64,000 bases of DNA from Variovorax sp. dw_308 (GTDB lineage: Bacteria; Pseudomonadota; Gammaproteobacteria; Burkholderiales; Burkholderiaceae_C), in the NCBI RefSeq assembly GCF_019207085.1, contig NZ_JAATOM010000016.1, forward strand, positions 1 to 64,000, in the 5' to 3' direction. Below, one piece after another: positions 34,995-43,472 of this stretch (positions within the stretch are counted from its first letter, which is position 1; each line of letters opens with the position of its first letter). Position numbers and translations under genes: made by a program. The notes under the pieces were generated by a model, which saw only the letters and a program-made list of their open reading frames with translations, made no database searches and had not been told where the DNA came from.

Positions 34995-35423
34995 ATGCCT
35001 TCTTCCAGCCTTTCCACGCAACTCCGCGCCAAGCCGCCCTCCGAATCCGAAAAGATCACCATCAACCTCGGCTACATCGACTTGGGCCAGGTCGACCTGC
35101 TGGTGGCCGAGGGCTTCTATTCGAATCGCAGCGACTTCATCCGCACCGCCATCCGCAACCAGCTCACCACCCACGGTGATGCGGTCAAGCAGGTGGTGGC
35201 GCGCAAGACGCTGGTGCTGGGGCTGCAGAACTTTGGCGTGGCGGAACTCGAGGCGGCGCGCGCGGCCGGCCAGAAGCTCGACATTCGCGTGCTGGGCCTG
35301 GCGAGCATCGCGCCCGACGTGTCGGTCGAACTCGCGCTGGCCACCATTCAATCCATCACCGTGCTCGGTGCGCTGCAGGCCAGTCCCGCCGTGAAGGCCG
35401 CTTTGGCCAGTCGAATCCACTGA
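34995..35423 (+). CDS. ribbon-helix-helix (CopG-type) regulator
   Basis: The 142-residue protein has a ribbon-helix-helix near the N-terminus: strand EKITINLGYIDLGQVDLLV followed by a helix with SNRSDFIRTAIRNQL (about 19-58). The C-terminal part is a regular alpha/beta segment of unknown role. The ATG at 34995 is the last of several; an ATG at 34977 would include the palindrome in the coding region. It is followed after 14 bases by the depolymerase-like gene, so the two form an operon and the regulator probably controls it. Confidence 0.75.
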   Translation: MPSSSLSTQLRAKPPSESEKITINLGYIDLGQVDLLVAEGFYSNRSDFIRTAIRNQLTTHGDAVKQVVARKTLVLGLQNFGVAELEAARAAGQKLDIRVLGLASIAPDVSVELALATIQSITVLGALQASPAVKAALASRIH

Positions 35424-35437
35424 ACAAGGACCATTCC

Positions 35438-36616
35438 ATGAACCCCGTACTCCAACGCCTGATGAACGAGGCCACGCGGCTCACTCGCAGTGGCAACCTG
35501 CAGGCGGCGACCGCGGCGATCCAGCGCGCGCTACACATCGGCAAGGCGCGCCCCGCCGCCGGGGAAACGACAACGCCGCCGCCGACACCCTCCGCGGCCG
35601 AAGGCGATGTCATCGAAGCCGAAGTCCGCGTGATCATCGACCCGCAGCCGTCAACCGCGTTCGCCCGTGCGGAGCCGGCCGAGGTCGTCCAGCCCGTCGA
35701 GATCAACGAGATCGACGAGATCGACGAACCGGTGATCGTCCGCGACATACCGGAGCCCGAGCAATGGACCGATGGCCACTTCGCGCATGACGGGCGCACC
35801 CTGGCCTACAAGCTCTACCTGCCGCCCCGCACGGCAGCCGCGGCGACCAAGCCGATGCCGCTGGTGCTGATGCTGCACGGCTGCACCCAGAACCCGGCCG
35901 ATTTCGCAGCCGGCACGCGCATGAACGACCTGGCGCGTGCCCAGGGCTTCGCCGTCCTCTACCCGGCCCAGACGCAGCGGGAGAACGCGCAAGGCTGCTG
36001 GAACTGGTTCAAGACGCAGCACCAGCAACGCGGCCGCGGCGAGCCTGCATTGCTCGCCGCGCTGACGCAATCCGTGATGGCCGACCATGCCATCGACCCG
36101 GCGCGCGTCTATGTCGCGGGCTTGTCGGCCGGCGGCGCGATGGCGGACATCCTGGGTCGCCGCTATCCGGACATCTTCGCGGCGGTCGGCGTGCATTCGG
36201 GCCTGCCGATGGGCGCGGCGAGCGACCTGATGTCCGCGCTCGCCGCGATGCACGGCGGCGGCGCAGCGACGGCGCCCCATGAGGGCAAGGCGCTGCCCGT
36301 GATCGTGTTCCATGGCGACGCCGACGCCACCGTGAATGCGAGGAACGGCGCCGCCATCGTGGCTGCGGCGAGCGGCGGGTACAACGGCGCGGGTGCGGCA
36401 CCGCAGGTCACGCAAGGCCAGTCCGCCGGCAACCAGCGATTCACCCGGACCACCCATGCCAGCGCCAATGGCCGGGCCTACATCGAGCACTGGCAGCTTC
36501 ACGGGGCCGGCCACGCCTGGTCGGGCGGCAGCCGCAGCGGCAGCTTCACCGACCCGAGCGGCGTCGACGCCAGCGCCGAGATGCTGCGCTTCTTCCTGGC
36601 CCATCCCCGCCGCTGA
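35438..36616 (+). CDS. PHB depolymerase family esterase
   Basis: The 392-residue protein has a ~110-residue N-terminal extension rich in Pro and acidic residues, then an alpha/beta-hydrolase of the PHB-depolymerase type. It has LMLHGCTQNP (145-153) as the oxyanion region, the nucleophile elbow AGLSAGGAM with Ser230, a HGDAD motif holding the catalytic aspartate, and HGAGHAWSGG with the histidine. No signal peptide is seen, so it may act on intracellular PHA or oligomers. The fit with phasin and PHA-region genes elsewhere in the window is suggestive. Confidence 0.82.
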   Translation: MNPVLQRLMNEATRLTRSGNLQAATAAIQRALHIGKARPAAGETTTPPPTPSAAEGDVIEAEVRVIIDPQPSTAFARAEPAEVVQPVEINEIDEIDEPVIVRDIPEPEQWTDGHFAHDGRTLAYKLYLPPRTAAAATKPMPLVLMLHGCTQNPADFAAGTRMNDLARAQGFAVLYPAQTQRENAQGCWNWFKTQHQQRGRGEPALLAALTQSVMADHAIDPARVYVAGLSAGGAMADILGRRYPDIFAAVGVHSGLPMGAASDLMSALAAMHGGGAATAPHEGKALPVIVFHGDADATVNARNGAAIVAAASGGYNGAGAAPQVTQGQSAGNQRFTRTTHASANGRAYIEHWQLHGAGHAWSGGSRSGSFTDPSGVDASAEMLRFFLAHPRR

Positions 36617-36744
36617 GCACGGCACGCGCCCTACATCCTGTGACCCAAACCGCCGCAGGTTGACATTTCTTTGCGCGCCGGCGGCCAGCCGAATGCGATG
36701 CTGGCGCGTTGATCCATGACGCCGTGCTGACCGGCGTCCACTTC

Positions 36745-38748
36745 ATGACCCTTTCTTACACATCTTTCCCTTCCCGAATGGCCCGCTGGCTGCTGGCCCT
36801 CGCCCTCGCCTGCACCGGCCTCCACGCCATGGCGCAGGAAGATCCGCCCGGCCGGGTGGCCCGCCTCAATGCGCAGCAGGGCGCCGTGAGCTTCTCCCCG
36901 GCTGGCGACGATTCCTGGTACGACGTCATTCCCAACCGGCCGCTGACCACCGGCGACCGGCTCTGGGCGGACCGCAATTCCCGCGCCGAACTGTTCGTGG
37001 GCTCCGCGGCGCTTCGGCTCGACGGCAACACCGCCGTCGAGTTCACCGAGGTCACAGACCAGGCCATCCGCATCACCATCCAGCAAGGCACCGCCCAGCT
37101 TCGGGTGCGCGACGACCTGAGCGGGCAGCAGGTCGAGCTCGACACCGGGAATCTCGCCTTCGTCATCCAGCAACCGGGCGACTACCGCGTGCAGGTCGAT
37201 CCGCAAGCCGACCTCACGCAGGTCATGGTGGCCAGCGGCGCTGGCGTGGCCTACGGCGAGAACGGCGAATCGACGAGCGTGTCGGCGCGCCAGCAGATCA
37301 TCGTAAACGGCCGCAACCTGGCCAATGCCGGCACCGGGCCGATGCCGCTCGACGACGGATTCGAGCGCTGGGTCGCCGAACGCAGCCGGGCCGAGGACGC
37401 GTCGATTTCGGCACGCTACGTGTCGCGCGAGACCGTCGGCTACCAGCAGCTCGACAGCTTCGGCGACTGGCAGAACGACAGCGACTTCGGCCCCGTCTGG
37501 TATCCGCGCAACGTCGCCGCCGACTGGGCGCCCTACAGCGATGGCTACTGGGTGAGCGTCGCGCCCTGGGGCTGGACCTGGGTCGACAACGCGCCGTGGG
37601 GCTTCGCGCCGTTCCACTACGGGCGCTGGGCGCAGGTCGGCACGCGTTGGGGCTGGGTGCCGGGGCGGCAGCAGTCGCGGCCGGTGTATTCGCCGGCGCT
37701 GGTCGGCTTCGTCGGCGGCGGGCGAGGCGGCACGGCGCAGGTTCCCATCGGCGGCGGACGCAACGGCATCGGCTGGTTCCCGCTGGCGCCCGGGGAGGCC
37801 TGGCGGCCCGGCTACCAGGCCAGCCAGCGCTATGTGGAGCAGGCCAATCGCATGGCGCTCTACAACCGGGCGCAGCAACGCAGCGACTTCTATGCCAACC
37901 AGCGCCAGCAGGCCGTGACCGTGGTGCCGAGTGATGTGTTCGGCCGCGGCCCGATCGCCCGCCGCGACCACATCCGCATGCCGGAGGCCGCGTTCGCCGG
38001 GGTGCCGGTGGCCAATGCGCCGGGCGTGGCACCACCGCCCCAGCATTTCGCACCGGGCATCGGCAGCGCGCCTTCAGGCTTCATGGGCCGCCCCGTTGCC
38101 GCCATCCCACCGCCGCAATGGCAGCAACGGGATCGGCAGCAACAACAGTCCGGCTACCGTCCGCCGCAGGAATGGCGCCAGCCGCAGGCGTTCCAACAAC
38201 AACAACAACAGCTGGGCCAAGCGCCGCAGCGCGGCCTCGCCGGCCCGGCACCACAGCAGTTGCAACAACAGCAAGTGCAGCAGCAGCAGATGCAAGCCCA
38301 GCAGCAATTGCAGTTGCAGCAATACCAGCAGGCCGTGCAACAGCAGCAAGCGGTCCGCCAGCAACAGGAGTTGCAGCAGCGCGCGAGCCAGAACCAGGCG
38401 GTGCAACAGCAACAACTCCAGGTGCAGCAACAGCAGCAGCAACAACAGGCGCTGCGCCAGCAGCAGGAGATGCAGCAACGCGCCGTGCAGGCGCAAGCGC
38501 AGCAACAGGCCCTGGCGCAGCAGCAGGCGATCGCCCAGCATCAGGCATTGGCCCAGCAGCAGGCGCAAGCCATGCAGCAGCAACAGCAGGCGATGCAGCA
38601 GCGCGCCCAGCAGATGCAACAGCAGCAGGCCGCGCAACAGCAACAACACCAGCAACAGCAGCGGTCGCCGCAGGGCCTGCCCGGTGAAATACGGGATGGG
38701 TCGCGGCAGCGCCGCTTGCCGGGCCAGTCCGGCGGCGACGGTCCCTGA
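36745..38748 (+). CDS. exported FecR-domain-like protein with long glutamine-rich tail
   Basis: The ~667-residue product has a signal peptide (MARWLLALALACTGLHAMA, cleavage before QED). A FecR-like beta domain follows (GDRLWADRNSRAELFVG, then DGNTAVEFTEV), next a WYPRNV/WGWTWVDNAPWGFAPFHYGRW aromatic motif of the DUF6600 type, and finally more than 200 residues dominated by glutamine (about 38180-38680). It is probably secreted to the periplasm or surface. The glutamine tract is long and mixed CAG/CAA. The start is uncertain between 36745 and 36778. Confidence 0.75.
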   Translation: MTLSYTSFPSRMARWLLALALACTGLHAMAQEDPPGRVARLNAQQGAVSFSPAGDDSWYDVIPNRPLTTGDRLWADRNSRAELFVGSAALRLDGNTAVEFTEVTDQAIRITIQQGTAQLRVRDDLSGQQVELDTGNLAFVIQQPGDYRVQVDPQADLTQVMVASGAGVAYGENGESTSVSARQQIIVNGRNLANAGTGPMPLDDGFERWVAERSRAEDASISARYVSRETVGYQQLDSFGDWQNDSDFGPVWYPRNVAADWAPYSDGYWVSVAPWGWTWVDNAPWGFAPFHYGRWAQVGTRWGWVPGRQQSRPVYSPALVGFVGGGRGGTAQVPIGGGRNGIGWFPLAPGEAWRPGYQASQRYVEQANRMALYNRAQQRSDFYANQRQQAVTVVPSDVFGRGPIARRDHIRMPEAAFAGVPVANAPGVAPPPQHFAPGIGSAPSGFMGRPVAAIPPPQWQQRDRQQQQSGYRPPQEWRQPQAFQQQQQQLGQAPQRGLAGPAPQQLQQQQVQQQQMQAQQQLQLQQYQQAVQQQQAVRQQQELQQRASQNQAVQQQQLQVQQQQQQQQALRQQQEMQQRAVQAQAQQQALAQQQAIAQHQALAQQQAQAMQQQQQAMQQRAQQMQQQQAAQQQQHQQQQRSPQGLPGEIRDGSRQRRLPGQSGGDGP

Positions 38749-38802
38749 AGGTGCGCGACGGCAAGCCCCGCTGCCGGCTACAGTCGGCAGCGGAGGTTCC
38801 CG

Positions 38803-40176
38803 ATGCGCACTTTTGACTTCGATCTCTTCGTGATCGGCGGCGGCAGCGGCGGTGTCCGCGCCGCCCGCATGGCGGCGGCCCGCGGCGCCCGCGTGGCGCT
38901 GGCCGAGGTGGCCGAACTCGGCGGCACCTGCGTCAACGTCGGCTGCATCCCCAAGAAGCTCTACAGCTATGCCGCCGGCTATGCAGAGGCATTCGAGGAG
39001 GCGCCCGGCTACGGCTGGAACGTGCCCAAGCCGAGCTTCGATTGGCAAACACTGAAGAAGCATCGCTCCACAGAGATCAAGCGCCTCAACAACACCTACC
39101 GCGCACTGCTGGACGGCCCCGGCGTCACCGTGCTGCCGGACTGGGCCACGCTGGTCGATGCGCACACGGTCGAGGTCGACGGCAAGCGCCACAGCGCGAA
39201 GAACATCATCATCGCCACCGGCGGCATGCCCTATGTGCCGCCGTTCGTCGGCCGCGAGCACGTGGTGGTGTCGGATGCGATGTTCGACCTGGAGCCCTTC
39301 CCCAAACGGCTGGTCGTGATCGGCGGCGGCTACATCGCGTGCGAGTTCGCATCGATCTTCAACGGCCTCGGCGCGCAGGTCACGCTGCTGCAACGCAAGA
39401 CCCACATCCTCAGCGAATTCGACGAGGACGCGCGGGCCTTCCTTGCGGCCGAGATGAAGAAGGCCGGCATCGACATCCGCTTCAACACCCAGATCAGTTC
39501 GGTCAAGCGCGGCGCCGACGGGCTGGATGTGATGCTCGAACGCGGCATGCAATTGCAGGCCGACGTGGTGCTCGGCGCCACCGGCCGGGTGGCCAACACG
39601 CAGGGGCTGGGGCTGGAGAACGCCGGCGTGGCGCTGGACGACAAGGGCGCCATCGTGGTGGATGCGCAGTACCGCAGCTCGGTGCCGTCGATCTTCGCGC
39701 TGGGCGATGTGTCGACGCGCCTGCAGCTCACGCCGGTCGCGCTGGCCGAGGCCATGGTGGTGGTCGACGCGCTGTTCCCCGACCCGAAGCAGCCCGCCAG
39801 GTCGCGCCGCAAGGTCGACTACGAGTTCACGCCCACCGCCGTGTTCACGCACCCCAACGTCGGCACCTGCGGCTACACCGAGGCCGGTGCACGACAGAAG
39901 TTCGGCGAGGTCACGATCTACAACAGCGAGTTCAAGGCGCTGCGGCACACGCTGTCGGGCCGCCCCGAGCGCACGTTCATGAAGCTCATCGTCGAGAAGA
40001 AGACCGATCGCGTGGTCGGCATCCACATGGTCGGCGCCGAGGCCGGCGAGATCATCCAGGGCTTTGCCGTGGCGATGCGCGCCGGCGCAACCAAGGCCTG
40101 CTTCGACAGCACCATCGGCATCCATCCGACGGCGGCGGAAGAATTCGTGACCATGCGGGAGCCCTCGCCGGGGTAG
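38803..40176 (+). CDS. gor: glutathione-disulfide reductase
   Basis: Gor reduces glutathione disulfide with NADPH. The 457 residues contain the FAD motif GGGSGG (12-17), the redox-active pair in GGTCVNVGCIPKK (Cys43, Cys48), the NADPH-binding turn GGGYIACEFA, and the C-terminal GIHPTAAEE with catalytic His441. Length and motifs match the plant/bacterial glutathione reductase group. It is a single gene. Confidence 0.93.
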   Translation: MRTFDFDLFVIGGGSGGVRAARMAAARGARVALAEVAELGGTCVNVGCIPKKLYSYAAGYAEAFEEAPGYGWNVPKPSFDWQTLKKHRSTEIKRLNNTYRALLDGPGVTVLPDWATLVDAHTVEVDGKRHSAKNIIIATGGMPYVPPFVGREHVVVSDAMFDLEPFPKRLVVIGGGYIACEFASIFNGLGAQVTLLQRKTHILSEFDEDARAFLAAEMKKAGIDIRFNTQISSVKRGADGLDVMLERGMQLQADVVLGATGRVANTQGLGLENAGVALDDKGAIVVDAQYRSSVPSIFALGDVSTRLQLTPVALAEAMVVVDALFPDPKQPARSRRKVDYEFTPTAVFTHPNVGTCGYTEAGARQKFGEVTIYNSEFKALRHTLSGRPERTFMKLIVEKKTDRVVGIHMVGAEAGEIIQGFAVAMRAGATKACFDSTIGIHPTAAEEFVTMREPSPG

Positions 40177-40227
40177 GACGGCGCAGGCACTTTCGATGTC
40201 GGGGCAAACTATGCACAGACGCAATTG

Positions 40228-41244
40228 ATGACTCTTGCAGCCACGACGATCGAAATGAAAACTTGTGTTTACACCGTCCTCGTTGGCGGGTATGAGGCCC
40301 TGAATGAACAAGCTGTTGCCGGGCAGTCCCGCATCCCCTTCATTTGCCTGACGGACGATCCGACGCTCTCGAGCACGACCTGGAAAGTCGTGCGCGTCCC
40401 GACCGCGTTCCCGATGGACCCCATCCGCAGCCAGCGCCTGCTGAAGATCTGTCCGCACGGGGTCGAGGCACTCGCCGGCTTCGACCGCTCGCTCTACATC
40501 GACAACTCGGTCATCCTGACCGCGACGCCGGAAGAGATCATCGACCGCTACGAAACCACGGCAGGCATCGGGCTTCCGACGCACAGTTTTCGCGACAGCG
40601 TGATGGACGAATTCGTCGAGGTGGCCCGCCTTGGACTCGATGAGCAGGCGCGGATCTTCGAGCAGCTCAACCACTACCTGACGCAGGGCGAACCGAGCCT
40701 GGCCGAAAAGCCGCACTGGACGGCCGTCCTGTTGCGCCATCACTCGGACCCGCTGGTGCGAAAGGCAATGGATCACTGGGCGTCCCACGTACTGCGCTAT
40801 TCGAGGCGTGACCAGTTGTCCTTCAACGCCGCCCTTCGCGACGTCGGCCTGACGCCGCAGCGGTGGGACATCGACAACCGGCAGTCGTGGTTCCATACCT
40901 GGCCGCACGTCCCCGGGCGCGACCGCCTTGCGGGCCCTCGCAGCCCGCTGGCATCGCACGCGCCGCCGCACGTGCAGATCCGGTTGCTGGAAGAACAACT
41001 GGTCGCAGCCAGGCAAGCGGCGCGAAGCGAGTCCGAGTCGACAGCGATTGCGCGCGACTTGGCGCAACGCGAGCTAGAGGCGGCCCTGGCGCATCGCGCG
41101 CAAGTCGAACGCGACAATTCGCAGCTGCGGCAGAACCTGGAAAGCACGTGGCGCGCCTCCGATGCAACGCTCGCCGCGATCCTTTCCAGCAACAGCTGGA
41201 AGCTTGCCGCACCGCTGCGACAGATCAAGCGCTGGATTGCCTGA
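40228..41244 (+). CDS. DUF616-type glycosyltransferase-like protein with C-terminal coiled coil
   Basis: The 338-residue protein matches DUF616 in the motif order: VYTVLVGGYE near residue 15, then FICLTDDP, LKICPHG and DRSLYIDNSVIL with a DxD-like pair. The rest is a hydrophilic heptad-rich region (about 245-325), as seen in cell-surface glycan enzymes. The start may be 40228 or 40255. The gene stands apart from the O-antigen locus and may decorate another glycan. It is followed by amn after 25 bases. Confidence 0.7.
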   Translation: MTLAATTIEMKTCVYTVLVGGYEALNEQAVAGQSRIPFICLTDDPTLSSTTWKVVRVPTAFPMDPIRSQRLLKICPHGVEALAGFDRSLYIDNSVILTATPEEIIDRYETTAGIGLPTHSFRDSVMDEFVEVARLGLDEQARIFEQLNHYLTQGEPSLAEKPHWTAVLLRHHSDPLVRKAMDHWASHVLRYSRRDQLSFNAALRDVGLTPQRWDIDNRQSWFHTWPHVPGRDRLAGPRSPLASHAPPHVQIRLLEEQLVAARQAARSESESTAIARDLAQRELEAALAHRAQVERDNSQLRQNLESTWRASDATLAAILSSNSWKLAAPLRQIKRWIA

Positions 41245-41269
41245 CACACCCTGCACTGCACAATCAACC

Positions 41270-42787
41270 ATGCCCTACATGCCCCCTTTCACCCCGCCTG
41301 CCCGCTTCAGCGACGCAACCGAGGCGCTGGCCCGCGTGCGCGCCATCTACGACGAAGGCCTGGAACACCTGCGCGATGCGATGCAGCGCTTCGTGGCCGG
41401 CGCGTCACTGCCGGGGCGCATGCGCGCCTGCTATCCCTTCGTGCGGGTGCACACGCACACGGTGTCGCGCCACACGCCGCCGGAGAACGCCGGCCTGAGC
41501 TACGGCTTCGTGGCTGGCCCCGGCCGCTATGAGACGACGCTGACGCGGCCCGACCTGTTCGCGCGCTACTACGCGGAGCAGTTCCGCCTGCTGCTGGAGA
41601 ACCACCAGGTGGAGCTCGAGGTCGGCACCAGCAGCCAGCCGATACCGATCCATTTCTCGTTCGTGGAAAACGACCACATCGAAGGCACGATGAGCGCCGA
41701 GCGCCGCGCCCTGATGCGCGACGTGTTCGACCTGCCCGACCTGGGCGCGATGGATGACGGCATCGCCAACGGCACGCACGAGGCGCGCGCCGGCGAGCCG
41801 CAACCGCTGGCGCTGTTCACCGGCGCGCGGGTGGACTATTCGCTGCATCGCCTGCGCCACTACACGGGCACGGCGTCGGAGTGGTTCCAGAACTTCGTGC
41901 TGTTCACCAACTACCAGTTCTACATCGACGAGTTCGTGCGGCTGGGACACGAGGCGATGATGGACGAGAACAGCGAGTACATCGCATTCATCGAGCCAGG
42001 CAACGTGGTCACGCGCCGGCGCGGGCTGGCGCCGGAAGCAGCCGGCGCCTATGCCCATCTGCTCGACGGCACGCAGGGCACGCCACCGCCGCGCCTGCCG
42101 CAGATGCCGGCCTACCACCTGGTGCGCGAGGACAACAGCGGCATCTCGATGGTGAACATCGGCGTGGGGCCGGCCAATGCGAAGACGATCACCGACCACA
42201 TCGCGGTGCTGCGGCCGCACGCGTGGATGATGCTGGGCCACTGCGCGGGCCTGCGCAATGCGCAGCAGCTGGGCGACTATGTGCTGGCCCATGCCTATGT
42301 GCGCGAGGACCATGTGCTGGACGAGGAGTTGCCGCTGTGGGTGCCGATCCCGGCGCTGTCGGAGATCCAGCTGGCACTGGAGAGGGCGGTGGCCGAGGTG
42401 ACGGGTTTCCACGGGCCCGAACTCAAGACCATCATGCGCACCGGCACCGTGGCCAGCACGGACAACCGCAACTGGGAGCTGCTGCCGGACAACCGCCCGC
42501 AACGCCGTTTCAGCCAGAGCCGCGCGGTGGCGCTGGACATGGAGAGCGCGACCATCGCGGCGAACGGCTTCCGCTTCCGGGTGCCTTATGGAACGCTGCT
42601 GTGCGTGAGCGACAAGCCGCTGCATGGCGAGATCAAGCTGCCCGGCATGGCGAACCACTTCTATCGCGAGCGGGTGGAGCAGCACCTGCGCATCGGCATG
42701 GCGGCCATCGAGATCCTGCGCCGCGAGGGGGCGGGCCGGCTGCACAGCCGGAAGTTGCGCAGTTTTGCGGAGGTGGCGTTTCAGTAG
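41270..42787 (+). CDS. amn: AMP nucleosidase
   Basis: Amn splits AMP into adenine and ribose-5-phosphate. The 505-residue protein has an N-terminal regulatory domain and a C-terminal phosphorylase fold: HAWMMLGHCAGLRN (about 320-333), the DYVLAHAYVREDHVLDEELPLWVPIPA region, and ALDMESATIAANG with the purine-phosphorylase-type acid. Length is normal for the bacterial Amn family. The start at 41270 fits homologous lengths. Confidence 0.93.
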   Translation: MPYMPPFTPPARFSDATEALARVRAIYDEGLEHLRDAMQRFVAGASLPGRMRACYPFVRVHTHTVSRHTPPENAGLSYGFVAGPGRYETTLTRPDLFARYYAEQFRLLLENHQVELEVGTSSQPIPIHFSFVENDHIEGTMSAERRALMRDVFDLPDLGAMDDGIANGTHEARAGEPQPLALFTGARVDYSLHRLRHYTGTASEWFQNFVLFTNYQFYIDEFVRLGHEAMMDENSEYIAFIEPGNVVTRRRGLAPEAAGAYAHLLDGTQGTPPPRLPQMPAYHLVREDNSGISMVNIGVGPANAKTITDHIAVLRPHAWMMLGHCAGLRNAQQLGDYVLAHAYVREDHVLDEELPLWVPIPALSEIQLALERAVAEVTGFHGPELKTIMRTGTVASTDNRNWELLPDNRPQRRFSQSRAVALDMESATIAANGFRFRVPYGTLLCVSDKPLHGEIKLPGMANHFYRERVEQHLRIGMAAIEILRREGAGRLHSRKLRSFAEVAFQ

Positions 42788-42814
42788 CCGGCTGCCCTTG
42801 CGTCGACGGGCTTT

Positions 42815-42886
42815 GTCGTCCCTTTAACGGGCGCGCGGGTCGTCGATTTGACGGGCGCGCTGGTTGCTGCTTTCAAGGGGTCGCTG
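42815..42886. repeat. three degenerate 24-bp tandem repeats
   Basis: Three consecutive 24-base units start GTCGTCCCTTTAACGGGCGC, GTCGTCGATTTGACGGGCGC and GTTGCTGCTTTCAAGGGGTC, each ending in a GCG/GCTG variant. The phase is exact and identity falls from unit 1 to unit 3. They lie just after amn in the 361-base gap and are not in a recognised coding frame. Confidence 0.55.
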
Positions 42887-42907
42887 GTGTCGCTTCGAAG
42901 ACCGCCC

Positions 42908-43095
42908 GGTGTGCGATACCCGCCGGTCGCCTTCACTGTGCCGGCCGCTGCGCGGCTCCCCTGCGGTGCTCACGATTCGCGGGGTCTCGCAGAACTCGCC
43001 GCGTTGCACTCCGCTCAAACAGCTGCGAGCCCTGATCCGCGAATCGCTGCGCTCCTCGGCGGCACAGAGGCGGCGGCCGTCGGGTATCGCACACC
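42908..43095. repeat. structured palindromic repeat family B, copy 3
   Basis: The outer stem is 42908-42926 with 43077-43095. Inner stem 1 is CGATTCGCGG (42973-42982) with CCGCGAATCG (43037-43046), and inner stem 2 is CTCGCAG (42986-42992) with CTGCGAG (43023-43029). The unpaired blocks GAACTCGC, CGCTCAAACAG and CCCTGAT are the same as in copies 1 and 2, yet all stems have different sequences. It fills most of the gap between amn and the convergent hypothetical gene. Confidence 0.8.
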
Positions 43096-43148
43096 GGGCT
43101 TGGGGGTGATCGATGCGCGGTGACGCTTTCTGCTCGCCCCATCTGCGG

Positions 43149-43472
43149 TCAGTCGGTCTCCGGATCGAAGCGCTCGCGGAACGCGTCGCAGAAGGCCGCG
43201 CCGCCGCCGATCGAGAAGCTGAAGCAACGGCGGGGCACCGCGCCCGGTTCGTCCGTGACGCTGAGGTCGCAATCCCACTCGCCGCCCTCTTCCATCGGGG
43301 CGCGCTGGCCCGGAAACGCGGCTTCTGCCCATGCCAGCACGATGGCGATCTCGGCTTCCACTTCGGCCGCGTTGTCCGACTCGACCGATGCCATCGCGTC
43401 GAACACCCCCGTCTCGTCGGAGCCTTCGCTGTAGTCGAAATCGAGCCAGCGCAAGGGCATCGCCTGGCTCAT
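43149..43472 (-). CDS. hypothetical acidic protein, 107 residues
   Basis: A small acidic, probably soluble protein with the N-terminal motif MPLRWLDFDYSEGSDETGVF, then EVEAEIAIVLAWAEAAF and CFSFSIGGG. No membrane segment. The ATG overlaps the stop of the helicase gene by ATGA, so it is translated with it. I do not recognise a named family. The tight coupling suggests a joint role or shared dosage with the helicase. Confidence 0.7.
   Translation of the reverse strand: MSQAMPLRWLDFDYSEGSDETGVFDAMASVESDNAAEVEAEIAIVLAWAEAAFPGQRAPMEEGGEWDCDLSVTDEPGAVPRRCFSFSIGGGAAFCDAFRERFDPETD

Noticed and set aside
38074..41067. Minus-strand open frame of 997 codons over the glutamine-rich gene, gor and DUF616 gene
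   Set aside because: The leucine-rich C-terminal run is simply the complement of CAG/CAA glutamine codons, and the rest is shadow of gor.
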